From: Rhizopus sp. PT2906
Taxonomy: Eukaryota > Mucoromycota > Mucoromycetes > Mucorales > Rhizopodaceae
NCBI GenBank assembly: GCA_025529335.1
Contig: JAMYHX010000075.1
Span: forward strand, 1-64,000
DNA length: 64,000 bases
Direction of reading: 5' to 3'
In this document: positions 11,891 to 24,534 of the stretch, in pieces
Numbering within the stretch: the first letter of the stretch is position 1
Layout: each line of letters opens with the position of its first letter
Made by a program: the position numbers and the translations under genes
Notes under the pieces: model-generated
Database searches by the model: none
Told to the model about the DNA's origin: nothing
What the model saw: the letters and a program-made list of their open reading frames with translations, nothing else

Positions 11891-12958
11891 TTATTTCTTT
11901 ATTTCTGTCTTGGGTGGTCTTCCGCCAAAGATCGTTGTGCCAACACGAACATTGGTAGCTCCCATCTTTAATGCCATTTCATAATCAGAAGACATACCCA
12001 TACTTAACTCCAAACCTTTCACGCTTAATTCGTTTTCGACCTTTTGCTTACATTCCACAAGACACTTGATATGTATATATATAACTTCATCAGAATACAT
12101 GTGTATATTGTAGTCTTTTTTATTCTTACCTTGAAATCAGGATTTTCAACTGAAGGGTCTCTTCCAAACATGCCAATAGTCATCAATCCTTGTAGTTTCA
12201 AATTTGTACATTGTTCAATTATATGCTTGCAGACATTCACTGCACTCGAAGGATCCACTCCACTTTTGGCTATCGTCCATTATTAAATCCCAATCTGTCT
12301 CTTTTTCTCTAAACTTACCATCCTCTTCGCTCGTATTTACTTGTACAAACACACGTAGAGGCTCTTTTCGTCCTACTGCTTTACATGCTTTATCTAAAGT
12401 ATCTGCCTTTTTTATACTATCGACCGTTTCGACCACATACAAATTTGGAATAGCTATAATTATACAATTGTTACTCATGTTTTATCTACTTTTTTTTTTT
12501 TTTTCTTTCTTTACCTGCAACCGTCTTGCATTTGTTGCTTTGAAGATGTCCAATAAAATGCCATTGAATATCTGCTGGCAACTACTATAGTATAAGCATA
12601 TATATATACTCATAGTTTATAATAATAAACAAACCTTTTGACTCTTGTCCACTAATTCTTGTACCTTCAAAAAAGCGTAAACAAAGAGAAATGACAAAGA
12701 AATATAAAGACTTGAAGACTTACATAATTTTCACCAAAGTGACGTTGACCTGCCTCATAGGCATACATCAAGTCCTCTATTGGTTTATATTTACTAACAG
12801 CAACCAAACAAGCCTAGAAACATTTAAATTAGAATCCTTATTGTTTTATATCCATGTTTACATACTTCACGCTGCTGCTCATTTAGAATCTTTTGCATGT
12901 TATTTCTAACTGTTGTTAGATTATAAACAATCTCTTCTTTTCTTTGAATTGTTGTCAT
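11891..12958 (-). CDS. YggS/PROSC-family pyridoxal-phosphate homeostasis protein
   Basis: This is a small multi-exon gene. Successive exons read NLTTVRNNMQKIL (start), VAVSKYKP and YEAGQRHFGENY (near 12813-12723), IQWHFIGHLQSNK (near 12570-12540), LYVVETVDSIKKADTLDKAC, VFVQVNTSEEDGK, LKLQGLMTIGMFG and finally LSMGMSSDYEMALKMGATNV with RVGTTIFG. The K of VAVSKYKP is the family's PLP-binding lysine, and GHLQSNK plus SMGMSSD are hallmark blocks. The protein binds PLP without catalysing a known reaction and buffers vitamin B6 supply (yeast YBL036C, human PLPBP). I chose the ATG at 12958. An in-frame ATG at 13018 would add 20 residues that are basic and hydrophobic, possibly a mitochondrial leader. 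Outer ends are firm; inner splice sites were not all verified. Confidence 0.9.
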
Positions 12959-13080
12959 CGTTCTCAATGTCAAAATGCTCGGTTTAATTTTAGAACAACG
13001 AAAAAAGCCTGCAAGCATAAAGAAAAAAAAAAAAAAAGAAATGGTAATTTCCAGGATATTCGTAGGTTACACAGTTTATT

Positions 13081-14060
13081 TTACAACTTTCCTTGTTGTC
13101 TCTGGAGCAACCATTGATCAGACCATTGAGCACTCAAATGAAGCATATCCTCACACCATTCGTGACCAATGTTTGGCACCACATGGTACTTCCAATCATG
13201 ACCTTCTTTGCCTATATGAATCTGTCGTAACTGATGCACTAATGGTTCGTTAAACTTGGCCTTGACCAACTGATCCTTTTGTCCATTGATAATGAGCAAG
13301 TGTTTAGATTTCAGTCGCTCACCCAAACACGCTGTCTTTTGAGCGACCATATCACAGAACGTCTTGGGCAGGTGTTCTTTTGCAGGCAACATATTTTCAT
13401 GCAACCGATCTTTCATCAATGACAGAAAGTCAGATGTGCCTACAATAGGTATCGCTACCGAGATACGGGGATCTGGAAAAATGGATTATGAAAATCGAGG
13501 GAAATATTGAGTATCTATGTTACCTTCAGCAGCAGCCATAAAGGAGGCATGACCGCCCATTGAGAAACCCACGACTCCCCAGGTTTCAACCAGGTGATGA
13601 TCCAAAGGTCCAAACAGGTAGTTCTCAATGACATCAATAAGGTCTGATACCGTACGAGATGTGGTGTACATCATACTCCACATATCTATCGCATGGTAGG
13701 GGTTGCTATTCTTTCCTTCCTTCCAAGCATGGTTTGCAACCTTGTTGACCAAGCGAGCGCCATGATTGGGGCTATCAAAACTGACTACGATCAAGTGACG
13801 CCTTGTTGAGTCGTTTGTATCATTGAGGGAACAGAGTGAGTCGCATAAGGGCTTCATCGAAGATTGATTCTCTAATGACACACAAACACACATTTCAAAA
13901 AGCGAGATCTCTTTTCTATTTTTTTGCAAGACTTACGAAGTCTGCCGTGTAGAGCAAAGACGATAGACACAGGATATCCTTTGGGCCGTTTCTTATATTC
14001 TTCGAGTCCATAGACCGTCAGATCCAAACCAATGATAACAAAATGCTTCTGAGAGACCAT
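13081..14060 (-). CDS. Alpha/beta-hydrolase fold protein, 287 aa
   Basis: Three exons (14060-13937, 13871-13524, 13472-13081) give exactly 288 codons. The protein has the alpha/beta-hydrolase order: an oxyanion-type HGR after a hydrophobic strand near residue 37, the nucleophile elbow WGVVGFSMGGHAS with Ser in G-x-S-x-G, an acidic residue in LIINGQKDQLV, and the catalytic His in VVPNIGHEW near the C terminus. All three catalytic positions are therefore present. No signal peptide is evident, so a cytosolic carboxylesterase or related hydrolase is the simplest reading; the substrate is not evident. It lies in the same orientation as the genes on both sides. Confidence 0.8.
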
Positions 14061-14211
14061 CGGGGAAAAAAGTTATATTTTTTAGTAAGCATGAAAAATA
14101 GCTTTTCCTTTCTGCGCCAAGGTTCATCTCGACGTGTGTAACATATCTTAACCCATACATGTCACATGAAGTTACTCATGACACAGTTTAATACAGATCA
14201 AGTTGTTTATT

Positions 14212-14928
14212 TTACAACAACTTTTCAATATCCGGAGCAATGAATGAAGGTTCAGTCAAGGACGAGTAACGCTTCACGACATTGCCTTGTCGATCAATAA
14301 GGAATTTCTAAAACAAAGCTTAGTCTTTATCTTTACATTGTTTTTTCTTACCTCAAAGTTCCATTTAATACGTGTCATTCTAATATACAAGCATCAATAT
14401 TTGGATATACACACACACACAAAACGCTTACCCAAAGATACCACTCTTTGATTCTTTTAAAAACTTGTAAAGAGGCGCTTCATTAGGACCATTCACGTCA
14501 CTATATTTATTAGTTTATTATGCATCACTCCTTTTTTAGTTTATATCTTACAGTTTTTCCAAGAGAGGAAAGCTCACATCATAAGTAAGCTTGCAGAATT
14601 TTTGAATATCTACACACATGGTTTGTAAATCTTTTTGGATGATCATCTCTTTTACCTTCGGGGCTTCCTGGTTCTAAATCAAGAATTATTATGTGTATAG
14701 ACTCTTATGACGTTTACCTTGATGATTGAATTGGTTACAAGGTGCACCTATGAGCTCAAATCCTCGAGGATGGTATTTCTTGTAGAGCTCTTCTAGACCT
14801 GCATATTGACGAGTGAATCCACACTTGGATGCAACATTCACAACAAGAACAACTTTTCCTTTCAATGAACTCAAGTTCCAGTCCTGATTAGCTATTGTCT
14901 TGACTGTCAAGTCGTATAATTTCGACAT
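14212..14928 (-). CDS. Glutathione peroxidase-like thiol peroxidase (Cys type)
   Basis: The protein starts MSKLYDLTVKTI at 14928. It carries the family block VVNVASKCGFTRQYAGLEEL, where Cys stands in place of the selenocysteine of animal GPx, then LIGAPCNQFNHQ, and in a later exon IKWNFEKFLIDRQGN. The final exon ends in IAPDIEKLL at 14212. The catalytic Cys, Gln-like, Trp (in KWNFEKF) and Asn positions are present. The second Cys, in APCNQF, is the position used by thioredoxin-dependent yeast-type enzymes (Gpx3/Hyr1), so reduction of hydroperoxides by thioredoxin is more likely than by glutathione. Five or so short exons are separated by typical small introns. There is no clear targeting sequence. 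Confidence 0.93.
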
Positions 14929-15132
14929 GTTGCAAAAGAAAAAGAAAAAATACACTTTACGTCACTTTATAAAAGCGGCATAAAATAAATAAATGATACA
15001 AAATGTGTTGAACGTTTTTATTAGACAAAAATGACAAAAGGTATGTGGTTTACAGCAAGAGAGAAAAAATAAATATGAGGGGTGTTGAACTATTTTATAC
15101 TATAGCATACGTTTTTTTATATTATACAACAA

Positions 15133-16589
15133 TTAGATAGTGACAGTAGCCTTGATTTGAGAAGGATCAAAACCGGGCATGGGGAAAGAACGAGCAAACT
15201 CGATGACTTCCTTTTTCAATTGAGCAATTTCTTCATTACCTTCAAGAGCAGCAACAAAGTCCTTCATCAACTTGGATCCACACTTTTCTTGAACGGCAAG
15301 AGCGATTTGAACAGTTCTATGAAGGAACTCACCGACCTTGACGAAATCGTCTTCCTTCAAGGAACGAGAGGTCAAGGCAGAAGTACCCAAACGGACACCA
15401 CCAGGGGTCACTGCAGATTTGTCACCGGCAATTGAGTTCTTGTTGATCGTGATGTGAACCATGTCACAGATACGTTCGACCTTGGAACCAGTCAACTTTT
15501 GAGGCTTCAAGTCCCAGAGGATCAAGTGGTTCACGGTTGTGCCCGTGGCGAGCTTGTAGCCGTAACCGGTCAAGACTTCAGCGAGCTTCTTGGCATTGGC
15601 ACGGACTTGCTTGGCGTACAACTTGAATTCGGGGGAAGCGGCTTGTTTCAGTGCGACAGCAATAGCAGCGATCGTGTTGTTGTGAGGACCACCTTGACAA
15701 GAGGGGAACACGGCTTGATTCACACGAGATTCGAGACCATCACCCTTGTCGCGACGGAAGAAGATAAGGCCGGCACGAGGACCACGGAGGGTCTTGTGTG
15801 TGGTGGTGGTGACAATATCACAATAGTCGAAGGGAGAAAGAGCTTCCTTACCGGCAATCAAACCAGAGATGTGAGCCATGTCGCACATCAAGTAAGCCCC
15901 ATGTTGGTCGGCAATCTTACGCATGGTATCGTATTCCCATTCGGCAGGGTAAGCAGAGGCACCACAGATCAACAATTGAGGACGGAACAAGGCGGCATTT
16001 TCTTCAAGACGCTTGTAATCGATCAAGCCAGTGTTGGGATCGACTTGGTAAGGCATAGAAGTGAAGTAGATGGAGGAAGAAGAGATCTTCTTCTTGGCAG
16101 TTTGATAACCGTGAGTCAAGTGGCCACCAGAGGGAAGGTCAAGACCCATCAAACGATCACCAGGTTGAATCAAGGCAGTCAAGGCGGCAAAGTTGGCAGT
16201 AGAACCAGAGTAGGGTTGAACGTTCACTCCCCATTGTTCAGGGTTCAAACCGAAAGCAGCCAAAGCACGCTTTTGACAGAGAATTTCGAGTTGATCAATG
16301 TATTCGTTACCACCATAGTAACGAGCACCAGGAAGACCTTCGGAATACTTGTTGGTCAAGGCAGTACCGTTAGCCTCAATGACAGCTTGAGAGGTGAAGT
16401 TCTAAAAAAAAAAAAAGATTAATATTTGTATATACTTTTCCCCCAATATCTTACCTCAGATGCAATAAGCTCCAAACCAGACCATTGTCTAAGCTTTTCA
16501 TTTTCGACAATTTCATAGACTTCCTTGTCTTCTTGTTCAAGCGAAGTGTTGAGACAGACGTTCCAAGAATCAGTGGGTCTAACGGACAT
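15133..16589 (-). CDS. SHM2: Serine hydroxymethyltransferase, cytosolic type
   Basis: Two exons (16589-16455 and 16401-15133) sum to 468 codons, giving 467 aa, the normal length for the enzyme. The intron splits the signature LELIASE/NFTSQAV. The PLP-lysine motif TTTTHKTLRGPRAG and the substrate loop YSEGLPGARYYGGNEYID are intact. The enzyme interconverts serine and glycine while charging tetrahydrofolate with a one-carbon unit, feeding purine and thymidylate synthesis. The N terminus (MSVRPTDSWN) lacks a mitochondrial presequence, so this is the cytosolic isoform. Codon use is strongly biased toward C-ending codons compared with neighbouring genes, suggesting high expression. That bias also creates a long antisense open frame. 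Confidence 0.97.
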
Positions 16590-16825
16590 GTTTAAAGTGT
16601 TTTGAATAAGAAAGAAAGGAAAAAGAACCGAAGGGAATAGAGTTTTATATATGCAAAACAAAGTGGCTTTAGTGGATCGGCAATTCAAAAGGGATCAGAT
16701 TATGTGTATACAAAAAAAAGATTTTATTGATCAACCAATCACGGAACAATAGATGAAGAGAGAGAGAGCAGAGTCATCAATTACGAGCTGGGTTCATTTG
16801 ATGTAGATGCAACACCTCATTGGCT

Positions 16826-19222
16826 TTATTCTTGTCGTTTCATTTCAATCGCTTCAATAGCCTCTGATACTTTGTTGAATAAATGGCCTTGACCGATCAG
16901 AGTTAATAGCCCCGATTTAGCAAATAACCGTAAGGGTTGTTCTCTAAGACGTACAAAATAAACTTGCACTGATCTTGATTTGTATGCTTCTACTATCTCA
17001 TATAATATCTGAATGGCGCTTCATTTGATATGGGTTAAAAAAAAATAGTGTGTGTCATCACTCGATTGGTTACCTTGCATCAATGGTGGGCATACTACCA
17101 ACATCAAATATGGTATATAACGATTCACGTCTTCTGGGGTCTTCGGAAGGATGAATGGACATGTCACCAAACATTTCTAATCTTCTTAACCTATCCTTTA
17201 ATTGTCCTTTTTTTTTTATAAAAAAATATGAATCCTTGTTTTGTCTCTCTTTTTATCATTTATACCTGTGTTTGCAAAAAACAAAGCTTCCTCAATGCGA
17301 ACAATAAGAACATCCTGTAAGTGCTCGATATCATCTGATTCATCTCTAATTGGCTTAAACTTGTTCACACTACCTTTGACTCTTCCCTAAAGAAATATAA
17401 GCCATCTTTTTTTTTTTAAACATGTGTCATACCATGATCGAAATCCTTGGATAACTCGTTTCTTTTATGGTTAGCAGGAGCGATAAAGTAACAGCCAATA
17501 GTGTTCCGAATTCCAAAGAGACAAAGATAGTAGCCAAAAAAGTGACGAGTAATAGAGCCAAGTCCCTCCAAGCACCGATCTTGAATATGAACTCGAGATC
17601 TTCGGGTAACTCAGAGAGCAGAGAAAGGACAGCGACAAAGATGATGGATGAGAGCACAGCCTTGGGTAGGTAATGAAAGTAGGGCAAGAGGAAAAGAATG
17701 GCCAAGATGGCAATGATGCCTGTCACGAGACAAGCCATCTGTGTCCTGGCTCCTGCACGATCATTGATTTTACTTCGAGAGACCTACAACAAAGAATGAA
17801 AAACATCAGCATTCAAAATGAATGTCGTTAGATCAATTTGCTTACTGAGCCAAACGCGGGAATTCCCTGAAAGAGCCCACTAAAGACATTGGCCATGCCC
17901 AGAGCAACGAGTTCTCGATTGGCACTGACTGAATAGTTGTGTCGATTTGAATACACCTTTACAATCACAATTGATTCAACAAAGCCAATAACTGCAATCA
18001 TGGCTGAGGTCACCAAGAGATCCTTCATGTGCTTATTATGTGGGAAGGATGGGATAGAAGGCCAAGGGATACCTGCACTATCGATCTTGCCGAGAATAGC
18101 GAGCCCTTGATGGTCCCAACCCATGTGTTGGGTGAGTAGGATAGAGACGATGACAACAAGAAGCACATCAGGAAAGAGCTGTAGCCATCGCTTGTCGGTC
18201 CATCTGGACTTTACGGCACGCATGACGAGAAGAAAGAGAACAGACGTGACAGAGACAGCGGATGACAATTTATGTGCAACCTGCATGTGTTTAAAAAGGA
18301 AATAAAGACGCTCGATCGTTGTCGAAGCTTCGGAAATCCCCCACACCTTGCTTTGTTCTGTAAGTCCCAAAAGAGTGATCGCCTGTTGGACCATGACGAC
18401 AAGAGCAACCCCGCTGACGAAACCTCTTAGGAGCGCTCGACTCATCAAACTGTCAAGGAAGCCTAAGCGGAAAATGCCAAGCAAGAGTGTAAAAATGCCC
18501 GTGAAGAGCGTCATTAAGCAAGACCAGGCTAGTGGGTCAATCGGGTTGTCACCTGTCTCGTGGTTGCTTTGTTGAGCAATGGATGATCCAATCAGTAGCG
18601 CCAGGGTTGCTTCCGGACCCACTGACATTTGTCTAAACAGACCTTAGATCAATCATGTGCGATACATAATTTTTTTCCTTACCTGGACATGCCAAACACA
18701 GCATAAGAAATAGCAGGAAAGGCAATGCCATACAGACCATGTATGGCGTCTAGTTTGCAAAGAGCAGTGGCATAAGATAGCGCTTGGGGTATCAATAAGC
18801 AAGCCAAGGTAATGCCTGCGAGAAAGTCTCCTACAAGCAACTGTCGATTGTACAGTGGGAGCCATTGAAGGATGGGCAAATAGTACTTGGACCTCATCTT
18901 TAAGGTGCTCCAGCGATCCTTGGGTGATTTCTGACTAAGCACAACTGTAGGTACTATAGTATGCGATTCAGTTTCCTAAAAAAAAATACTTTTTTCTTTT
19001 TTACATGGTGATGCGGCCAAGTAACGAGGCACTTGGTCTTCTGTGGTCAAAAGTACTTGCGTCTCGGATGAAGAAGAGGCGTTAGGTGGCAAGCATTCCT
19101 CATCGTCCGTTTCACCCAAATAAAATGAACAGGCACCTACAAATATTAATATAATGCCCAAAAAAAGAAAACGTCTTGTCACATATACTGCCTGGTTGAG
19201 ATGCTTCGTTTGGTTTAAACAT
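16826..19222 (-). CDS. SLC26/SulP-family anion (sulfate) transporter with C-terminal STAS domain
   Basis: The first five exons (19222-19189, 19136-19005, 18953-18683, 18632-17846, 17783-17433) join in phase. The core has many membrane segments, starting with LLVGDFLAGITLACLLIPQA and LSYATALCKLDAIHGLYG, then RQMSVGPEATLALLIG and the NRELVALGMANVFSG block, all SulP landmarks. Later exons encode a cytosolic STAS-like domain (DVLIVRIEEALFFANT, then LYTIFDVGSMPTIDA). From the family, it would carry sulfate or related anions across the plasma membrane or vacuole; the sequence does not fix the substrate. The extreme N terminus (MFKPNEASQPG) is my best model. The third exon uses a TATAG acceptor just downstream of a competing TTTAG that would create a stop codon. 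Confidence 0.9.
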
Positions 19223-20545
19223 ACAAGAAAAAATAAGAGAGAGAAACGTACTAAAAAGAAATAGAGGTCATCAGTTTTTATATCTGAAAAAAAAAGTGGG
19301 AAAAAGCGTCTACAGTATCGATTACGCATTGTTCCCCTTCTTTATTTAAATTCGCTGCTGACACATCTCTCCTTTCTTCTCTTCTCCCTCCTTTTCTTCT
19401 TTATTTTGGCAGTTTTTAGGAATATATCAAGCCACATACATGAGAATGACCCAGAGTAAGACGACCTGTATACCTCATGACTATGAAATGACTATCACAG
19501 TGTTAACTTTGTTTTTTTTTCTCCTTGTATTTAACACTCAAGGCATATCTTGAATGTAGCTGCAGGAAACGTAAAATAATAGATCTGCTTGCTTTTAAGT
19601 GATGAATGGAATTTCTTTCTTTCTTGCTCTGGTCGCTTTTTGCAGAGATGATACTCAGCAGTAGGATGAGCTTGTATCGTAGATATCTACCATCGTTTGT
19701 AGCTAAAATCGCATAGGCGTGGTTTATGTAGACGTGACAAAAGGTTTACGAGAGTACCTTGATGATTGTATGTGGCATAACCGTTTTTGTACGTCGAGAA
19801 AAATAAAATCATGTTTAAACTTCCTCTGGAATAGATCATTGTCTTATCCTCACATGGTAATGACTGGGACTGACAAAATGAATAGCATAAAAGATAAAGA
19901 CTCAAAAAGCCCCAATGGCAAACTTCAACTAAACTCTAGAAAAGAGCTAAATAGCATGAACTTTGCTCAAATGAACTCAACAAACAATCTACAGCATATC
20001 TTGTAGTTAGACAAGCCAAAATGAACATGCACTTCTTTTAGTTCTCACTGTAGCTGACAGATTATTAGCCACATACAAGTCATGCCTATGAGGCAGGCGC
20101 TATATACAAATTGCTTATCCAGCTTAATTTTTGTCCTTTAGTTTTGACTGTTATTCATCCTAGAAAAAGAAAATGCCAAAAAAAGGGGGAAGGGATCAAA
20201 ACGATTAAATACTTTTTTTTTTTTTAAGCATTCCTTCTCTATTGATTTAAGATTGAACCATTTTGCATACCAAAGAGCAAGCTTTATGTCAACTATGAAG
20301 CATTCTTTGCTTATAGAGATGTATGCACTTTTGTCTGTTTCACGCGACATTACTATTATTTCCTTCTCCTATGTTTAAACTCATAATATATATGCATACA
20401 GCGCAATGATATCATCATTATATATGATATCGCTATTCATCTAAAACAACTCAGCAAAAGACGCATTGTTCACACATAAACAGAAAAATTTCGTTTTTTT
20501 TTCTTTTCTTTTTTTTTTTCTTTGTTGTGTGTGTAATAAGGAAAC
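19223..20545. other. 1.3 kb intergenic region between two divergently transcribed genes
   Basis: It separates the transporter (minus) and the Sec16-like gene (plus) and must hold both promoters. There are pyrimidine-rich tracts at 19340-19400 (transporter side) and 20495-20525 (just before the Sec16-like ATG), and an AT-rich TATATA stretch near 20385-20430. The open frames present are short and not protein-like. Confidence 0.5.
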
Positions 20546-22682
20546 ATGACGACACCTTATAGACTGAATGGAGCAACGACAACAACAATAACAACAACAA
20601 CAAATGGTCAATGGTACAAGTTTGATCCTAATGTACATTATTATTATGATGAGCAAGGTCATATACACTACTATGATCCTAATACAAATCAAGAGTGCTT
20701 TCCATATACCCCCATCTCTCGACAAACAACACCTGATGTCCTACTTCCCTGTCCCGATCCGCACTGTACAGGCGAAAACAAGCCGAGGAGTAAGTTTTGT
20801 GAGGAATGTGGTCGTCCTCTGACGATGTCTAGATCAGCCACACCGTTATCATCTGTCACTCGCGCTCTTTCGTTGCAACAGATTAGCGATCCATATGCTC
20901 TTCAGAGGTCAGTCTCGCCTCGTCCTGTGATGAACCAACAGATGCAAGAAAATGATTTTCTTGCTAGAAAAAAGGGATGTCCCATCGTTGCATTTGGATT
21001 CGGTGGCAAGATTGTCGTTTCCTTCCCACAGCGGGTACCAGATTATTATACGTCCACCATTCACTCTCGGCCTGGACCTATCAAGATCAAACAGCTCAAG
21101 GAGTATTGTCAACCTTCTTCTTTCCCCGGTCCCGTCTTGCATGATAGTAAAGTGGGAATCAAGCAAAAGAAAAGAGACGTTGCTGCCTATATCACTCAAC
21201 AGCTCGAGACATTTGAAAGGGAAAAGGCATCGTTGTTACCAGCGTCTGCGGAGTATCACAAGTTGGAAGCAAAGATGCTACTGTGGCAACTGATAAAAGT
21301 CTACGTTGAAACAGATGGACATATTGATGACAAGTAAGCTTTATATATATATACACATTAAAGAACTGTCTTTTGATTCCATTATCAAAAGGGAGAAGAT
21401 GGATCAAGCGATATTAGATGTCTTACGTCCTTCACTTCCAAACGAAGATGATACCCATTTTACATTACCCGCACAAAATAATGATACCTTGTATGAGACA
21501 GACGATGACGATATATCGGATCGAGTATTATCAAAAATAGAGCGATACTTGATGCGAGGAGACCGCGTGGGTGCTGTTAATTATGCCATGCAGGAGGATC
21601 TTTGGGCACACGCTCTCATCATCAGTAGTTGTGTCGGAAAGGACCTCTGGCAGCAAGTCATTAGTTCTTTTGTCGATCGAGAAATGAATGCAACAGCCGA
21701 GATGAGAAGGAACAGGACGTTTCATAATATTGCGGGTAGCAACCAGCCTTTGCGTGTGCTTTATTGTCTATTTTCAGGCGTAGGATCTGCTGCAAGTAAG
21801 TTCATACCATGCTTGTAAGCCCTCTATTTTAACTTTATATTTTTTCGTGTACAGTGAAGGAATTTATACTAAATGATATTCAGTATATCAATGCACCCTA
21901 CTGTCCCGCAACAGCAAAACCGATAGTTGATGTGAAGCAATTAAGCAGATGGAGAGACACGGTAGCGATTATTTTAGCTAATCGAACCCTGAGAGATTCT
22001 GAGGCACTGACCGCATTGGGAGATATCATGAAAGAGCACGGCTGGATTGATGCAGCTCATATCTGGTAATACGATGCCATTCAAAAGCTATTTTTTTTTT
22101 TTTACTCACTTAAAAGATAGCTACTTGCTTTCTCCACAAACAACCATTCATTCGGGTATAGACATGATGAACGTTCGACTGACATTGATCGGTAGTGATA
22201 TGGATTGTGGTCTAACAGAAATATACGAATTTGGCCATCACTTGAAACATTCTGGATGCTTACCGTTCTTGCAAGGTTACAAGTTAGCTCATGCCTGGAC
22301 TTTGGCAGATCTTGGATACTTGGATGAGGCAAGACGATACTATGAGGCAATTGACGAAGCTGTCCGTTTACACACAAAGAGTAGTCCGTACCTGCATCAA
22401 CCTCTGATTGATCAATTGTCTGCGTTTAAGGCTCACTTGGAAAACGCGTCTGGTAGAAAATCAAGGTACGAAAAAGAAAAAAGAAAAATACGCGTTTCTC
22501 ATATTTGTTCTAGTGTCGATCCTACTTCTTGGCTAAAACCAAATTTCCAAAAGAGAACACTGACCTCGCTTTGGGGAACCTTGGAAGGAAGCTTTACGAA
22601 ATTTGTGAGTGGTGAAGAACTTCCTGCGGAAGATGCTGCACCAGCACGAAAATCAACAGAAATCATGGGTCGCTATAACTAA
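20546..22682 (+). CDS. SEC16: Compact Sec16-like COPII scaffold protein, 638 aa
   Basis: Five exons (20546-21333, 21392-21795, 21855-22065, 22121-22465, 22514-22682) sum to exactly 639 codons. Residues 22-52 are an aromatic run (WYKFDPNVHYYYDEQGHIHY) resembling an OCRE-type repeat. Residues about 72-92 form a zinc-ribbon-like C-x4-C-x9-C-x2-C. The Sec16 central conserved domain begins at VAFGFGGKIVVSFPQ and passes into the helical ACE1-type region (YLMRGDRVGAVNYAMQEDLW, AHALIISSC). The C terminus has SWLKPNFQKRTLTSLWG. Sec16 organises ER exit sites by binding Sec13 and other COPII coat parts. Known Sec16 proteins usually exceed 1,000 residues, so this one lacks the long disordered flanks; it may be a Sec16B-like paralogue. 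The fold assignment is strong, the exact orthology less so. Confidence 0.85.
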
Positions 22683-22818
22683 ATGAAATATATATGTGTG
22701 TTGTATACTTTATACATAAAAAAGAAAATCAAGAAAAACGGGGGGAAACCACGTAGTAGTAATAATAGTAATAATAATAATAATAACATTTTGTAATAAA
22801 GTGTATTTTTTTTTTCTC

Positions 22819-24314
22819 TTAAACTGACAATTCAGCCTTGGATTCCTCCTTGAGTACATCAGCATAAGGAGCCAAAGCAGGCTTGACATGCTTGAGCAAG
22901 AAAGAGTCGACTTGTTCGGGAGCACGACCGATGAAGGTAGATGGATCGAGTAAGGCAGGGAGTTCTTCCCAAATGGGCTTAAAGTATTCGGTCTTCTTGA
23001 TACGCTCAATTAAATCATTTTCACCACCCTCCATCTTGACGACATGAGCAGCTTGATGAGACAAGACACGAATCTGTTCGTGGCATTCTTGACGATCACC
23101 ACCCTTTTTAACCATGGCCATAATGATGTTTTCGGTTGCCATGAAAGGAAGTTCTTGCTGAATACGACGTTCAATGACCTTGGGATAGACAACCATACCC
23201 TCACAGACGTTTTGAAGGGTAGTCAAGATGATATCGGTCGTCAAGAAGGCTTCAGGAAGAGAGATACGACGGTTGGCACTGTCATCCAAGGTACGTTCGA
23301 ACCATTGAACGGCACTGGTCTGAAGTGCATCGTTGACAAGGATCATCAGGTGACGAGAAAGAGAGCAGATACGTTCGGAACGCATGGGGTTACGCTTATA
23401 GGCCATGGCAGAGGATCCGATTTGATCCTTTTCAAAGGGTTCTTCAACTTCCTTCAGATTGGCCAATAAACGGATATCAGTAGCAATCTTGTGAGCAGTA
23501 GCACCAAAGCCAGAAAGAGGGTGGAGGACGTCAATGTCGATCTTACGAGAGTATGTCTGACCACAGACAGGGTAGGCTTCCTTGAAACCGGAGAGCTCGA
23601 CAACTAACTGATCCAATTGTTCTACTTTTTCATGATCGCCGTTGAAAAGGGCCATAAAAGAGGCCTGGGTACCCGTAGTTCCCTTGACACCACGTAACTT
23701 TAAATCATTACGGGCACGTTCAAAGTTACGCAGATCCCACAATAATTCTTGTATCCACAAAGTAGCACGCTTACCAACAGTAACCAATTGAGCAGGTTGG
23801 AAGTGAGTGAAACCTAAGGTGGGTAAGGCACGATACTGTTCAGCAAACTTGGAGAGCTTGTCAATGACATGAACAAGCTTGTTGATAACAATATCATAAG
23901 CATCACGCAAGATAATCAAATCACCATTGTCTAATAGCTATTAGACATCTTTTTCCCTTGTTTTTCTTATTTTTATATTATACCTGTGACATAACAAGAG
24001 GTGGCACCCAAATGGATGATGGGGGCAGCTGCAGGAGCAACCAAACCAAAAGCATGAACGTGAGCCATGACATCGTGTCTACGTCTCTTTTCTTCTTCGG
24101 CAGCGACCTTGTAATCAATATTATAGATATTGGCCTTCATTTGTTCAATAGCTTCATCCGTGATATCATTCAAACCGAGTTGCTTTTCAGCAATAGCCAA
24201 GTTGAGCCATAACTTACGCCAGGTAGAGTAACGCTTGTCCTCGGAGAAGTTGTAGGCCATCTCCTTGGATGCATAACGAGAGACCAAAGGTGATTGATAT
24301 TTGTCGTGGGACAT
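22819..24314 (-). CDS. ADE13: Adenylosuccinate lyase
   Basis: Two exons (24314-23984 and 23930-22819) sum to 481 codons, 480 aa, as expected. The fumarase/aspartase signature SSAMAYKRNPMRSERI is intact, including the flexible catalytic Ser loop, and the start YQSPLVSRYASKEM with the PIIHLGATSCYVTDN block is typical of eukaryotic enzymes. It removes fumarate from SAICAR and from adenylosuccinate, two steps of purine biosynthesis. The start at 24314 is head to head with an RNA helicase gene 220 bp away, and the stop lies 136 bp from the convergent Sec16-like gene. No targeting signal is seen, so the enzyme is cytosolic. Confidence 0.97.
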
Positions 24315-24534
24315 GGGTTATTTAGATATAAAAAAAAAGAGAAAAAAAGAGTTATATTCTCTTTGTCTCTCTTTCTCTATCTCATTATATCTCTCTCATC
24401 ACACATCAAAGTACACCCATTGCTTTTTTTTTTCTTTTTCCGCAGCCTCTGACTCTTACATCTAAGTGGCTTGGACTTTCCAAATTTAACAAAAATCATT
24501 GCGTGTGAGAGAGGGGGGTTACATTGCAACTGTT

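Noticed and set aside
14212..14928. Selenocysteine glutathione peroxidase
   Set aside because: The catalytic position is encoded as Cys within the ASKCGFT block, with no in-frame TGA, so no recoding is implied.
15454..16422. 322-codon plus-strand open frame
   Set aside because: It lies antisense to SHMT exon 2, whose codon bias removes stops on the opposite strand. The product has no domain and SHMT is unambiguous.
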